Positions 62,641 to 64,000 of a stretch of 64,000 nt of DNA are shown in pieces. A model generated the notes under the pieces. It saw only the letters and a program-made list of their open reading frames with translations, did not search any database and had not been told where the DNA came from. The position numbers were made by a program, and so were the translations under genes. Location: positions 162,303,685 to 162,367,684 of the forward strand of contig CM056741.1 of the NCBI GenBank assembly GCA_029851415.1, written 5' to 3'. The stretch comes from Eretmocerus hayati (Eukaryota; Arthropoda; Insecta; Hymenoptera; Aphelinidae). The stretch's first letter is position 1. Each line of letters begins with the position of its first letter.

Positions 62641-64000
62641 AGGGTGCGTTGGAGACTTTTATGTAAATAGTTTCTAAGGGCTGAAAAATTGAAGTAGGCG
62701 CAATAGATATCTTACCTTTTCGTGCTCACGTTTTCTACGAAAATTAAGGGCAAATGCGTGAGCGATCATCCGTACGCGTAGACGTGCAACAATGGCCATG
62801 ATGCGTAACAATCAACTCGAGGTTTAGCCGATTTTATTTCACTATGAGATCACACTTCAATCATCTTTCCTGTATTGAATACAGACTTTGAAAGATTTCT
62901 TCGACTGCTGCTTTTGAAAAAAGACATTTACCATTCTGCATTGAGAAAATTGAAATACAATTTATTCATTGTTTAGAAATTGAATGGTTATAGTATTTCC
63001 AAAGCTTCCTGTGATTCAATAAAAGCAAAAGGGTGTGCGCATGATCTTATCTCTGAATATCCTCAGGAGGACAGCAGACGACTCATTTCGTCAGGATTAA
63101 TATTCAAAAGCCGTCTCCTGGCCTTATGAAATTTTCTTGAGATAAACGACCGTAAGGTATAGCAGCGCAGGAGAAATTCATTTGTAATCCTGGACAGAAC
63201 TTATTCAGGAAACAAATTTCAAGCACAATGGGTTAGTTTCCAACAGAGAATTTTCTTCTGTATATCGTTCTTGATAGTCAAAGGGACCCTTGAGAGGAAT
63301 TTTCTCCTCATGTTAGACCAAATACATTGACATAATTTATCATCGGTTCATTCTTTCCAAGGAATACTTCATACGCATGATTTAATTCGAGATAAATGCT
63401 TTTTTAATAAAAAAAGTTCTTACGTTAAGAATTACAGTGAATTGTATCAATTCATGATAATAGTCGTCATTATCAGGTATTTCTGAAAATTGACCTCAAA
63501 CAGTCAAAATTCTTCAAATTGCTATCTTGAGCCATTTTGGGCATCATTTGCATACTATTTTCAAATAATTCGATTCAATTTTTCAAATCTTTCGTTTCAA
63601 TTCTATTACTTTCAATAGACTGTAACCATAAACGATGAATAACCAAAGTTCAGCCAAAGATTGAATGTCGGTCACATTGGTCAATCACCAACATCTTCTT
63701 ACTCCTCAGACATTCATTACCTCCTCGAACGAATCAAAAGTACGCGAAATTGTCGAAAGATAACTGTACCAAACAGGCAGCCGTGAGAAAGAATTTTGAA
63801 ATATTTCGGTGTCGACTTCCGGATGAAAGATTTCTCACAAGACGAGCTCCTCAATCGGTGTCTCAAAATTGTATACTCCAAAAAATGTCAATCGCCCGAG
63901 AGCGAAAAATTTCGTGAGTCCACCACATATTCAGTGATCTCATTCCTACGTTCCATTTCGAACGCGAGGTCGTCCAAGATAAGAGCTTGAGAAATTTCGT

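Larger units (their letters stand above)
43236..64000. other. Large non-coding region upstream of the big brain exons
   Basis: I found no recognisable coding exon on either strand over about 20.8 kb; all open frames are short (under about 150 codons) and lack motifs. Since the upstream big brain exons must lie on this side, much of it is probably intron and regulatory DNA of that gene. It contains the repeats listed separately, a hairpin at 49368-49397 around CTAAAAGTGCCACTTTTAG, a hairpin at about 57921-57962, T15 at 58030-58044, and an inverted repeat at 61784-61796/61838-61850 (ATTCCAACAAGTT). Confidence 0.45.

Overview
The window looks like nuclear DNA of an insect. It is AT-rich, the genes are split by short GT-AG introns, two coding regions match deeply conserved eukaryotic RNA-processing proteins, and a third matches Big brain, an insect neurogenic aquaporin relative. 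Hymenoptera is a guess from general character only. I see no bacterial operons, CRISPR arrays, rRNA or convincing tRNA genes.

Layout: 0-1.9 kb is repeat-derived (a fold-back element, several hairpins, a probable pogo-like transposon end). 1.9-8.5 kb shows no gene. 8.5-12.3 kb (+) holds a GLD2-type cytoplasmic poly(A) polymerase; ten coding exons join in frame to 647 codons plus stop. 14.7-16.0 kb is a transposon-like element with terminal inverted repeats and a TATA duplication. 17.6-25.4 kb (-) is UPF1/RENT1, the nonsense-mediated decay helicase; twelve coding exons join in frame to 1123 codons plus stop. GLD2 and UPF1 are convergent. 29.6-32.1 kb (-) is an LTR-retrotransposon remnant with an open gag frame and no visible pol. 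32.1-35.5 kb is a dense nest of small inverted-repeat elements containing a direct-inverted-direct triplication. 39.2-43.2 kb (-) carries the last two exons of a big brain homologue, including the second NPA motif and a long tyrosine-motif tail. 43.2-64 kb lies upstream of those exons; I found no coding exon there, and it may be a large 5' intron or regulatory region. It holds an 11-bp minisatellite, a ~200-bp hairpin, a MITE and microsatellites.

The three host genes do not form an operon. GLD2 lengthens poly(A) tails on cytoplasmic mRNAs and UPF1 drives decay of aberrant mRNAs, but their adjacency may be chance. The most unusual structure is the triplication at 33.0-35.4 kb: an inverted copy lies between two direct copies, and both turn-around junctions fall inside terminal inverted repeats of two different MITEs, as expected for two template switches. 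I see no clear new multi-gene system. Exon limits were assigned by reading splice sites and checking frame by hand, without alignment.
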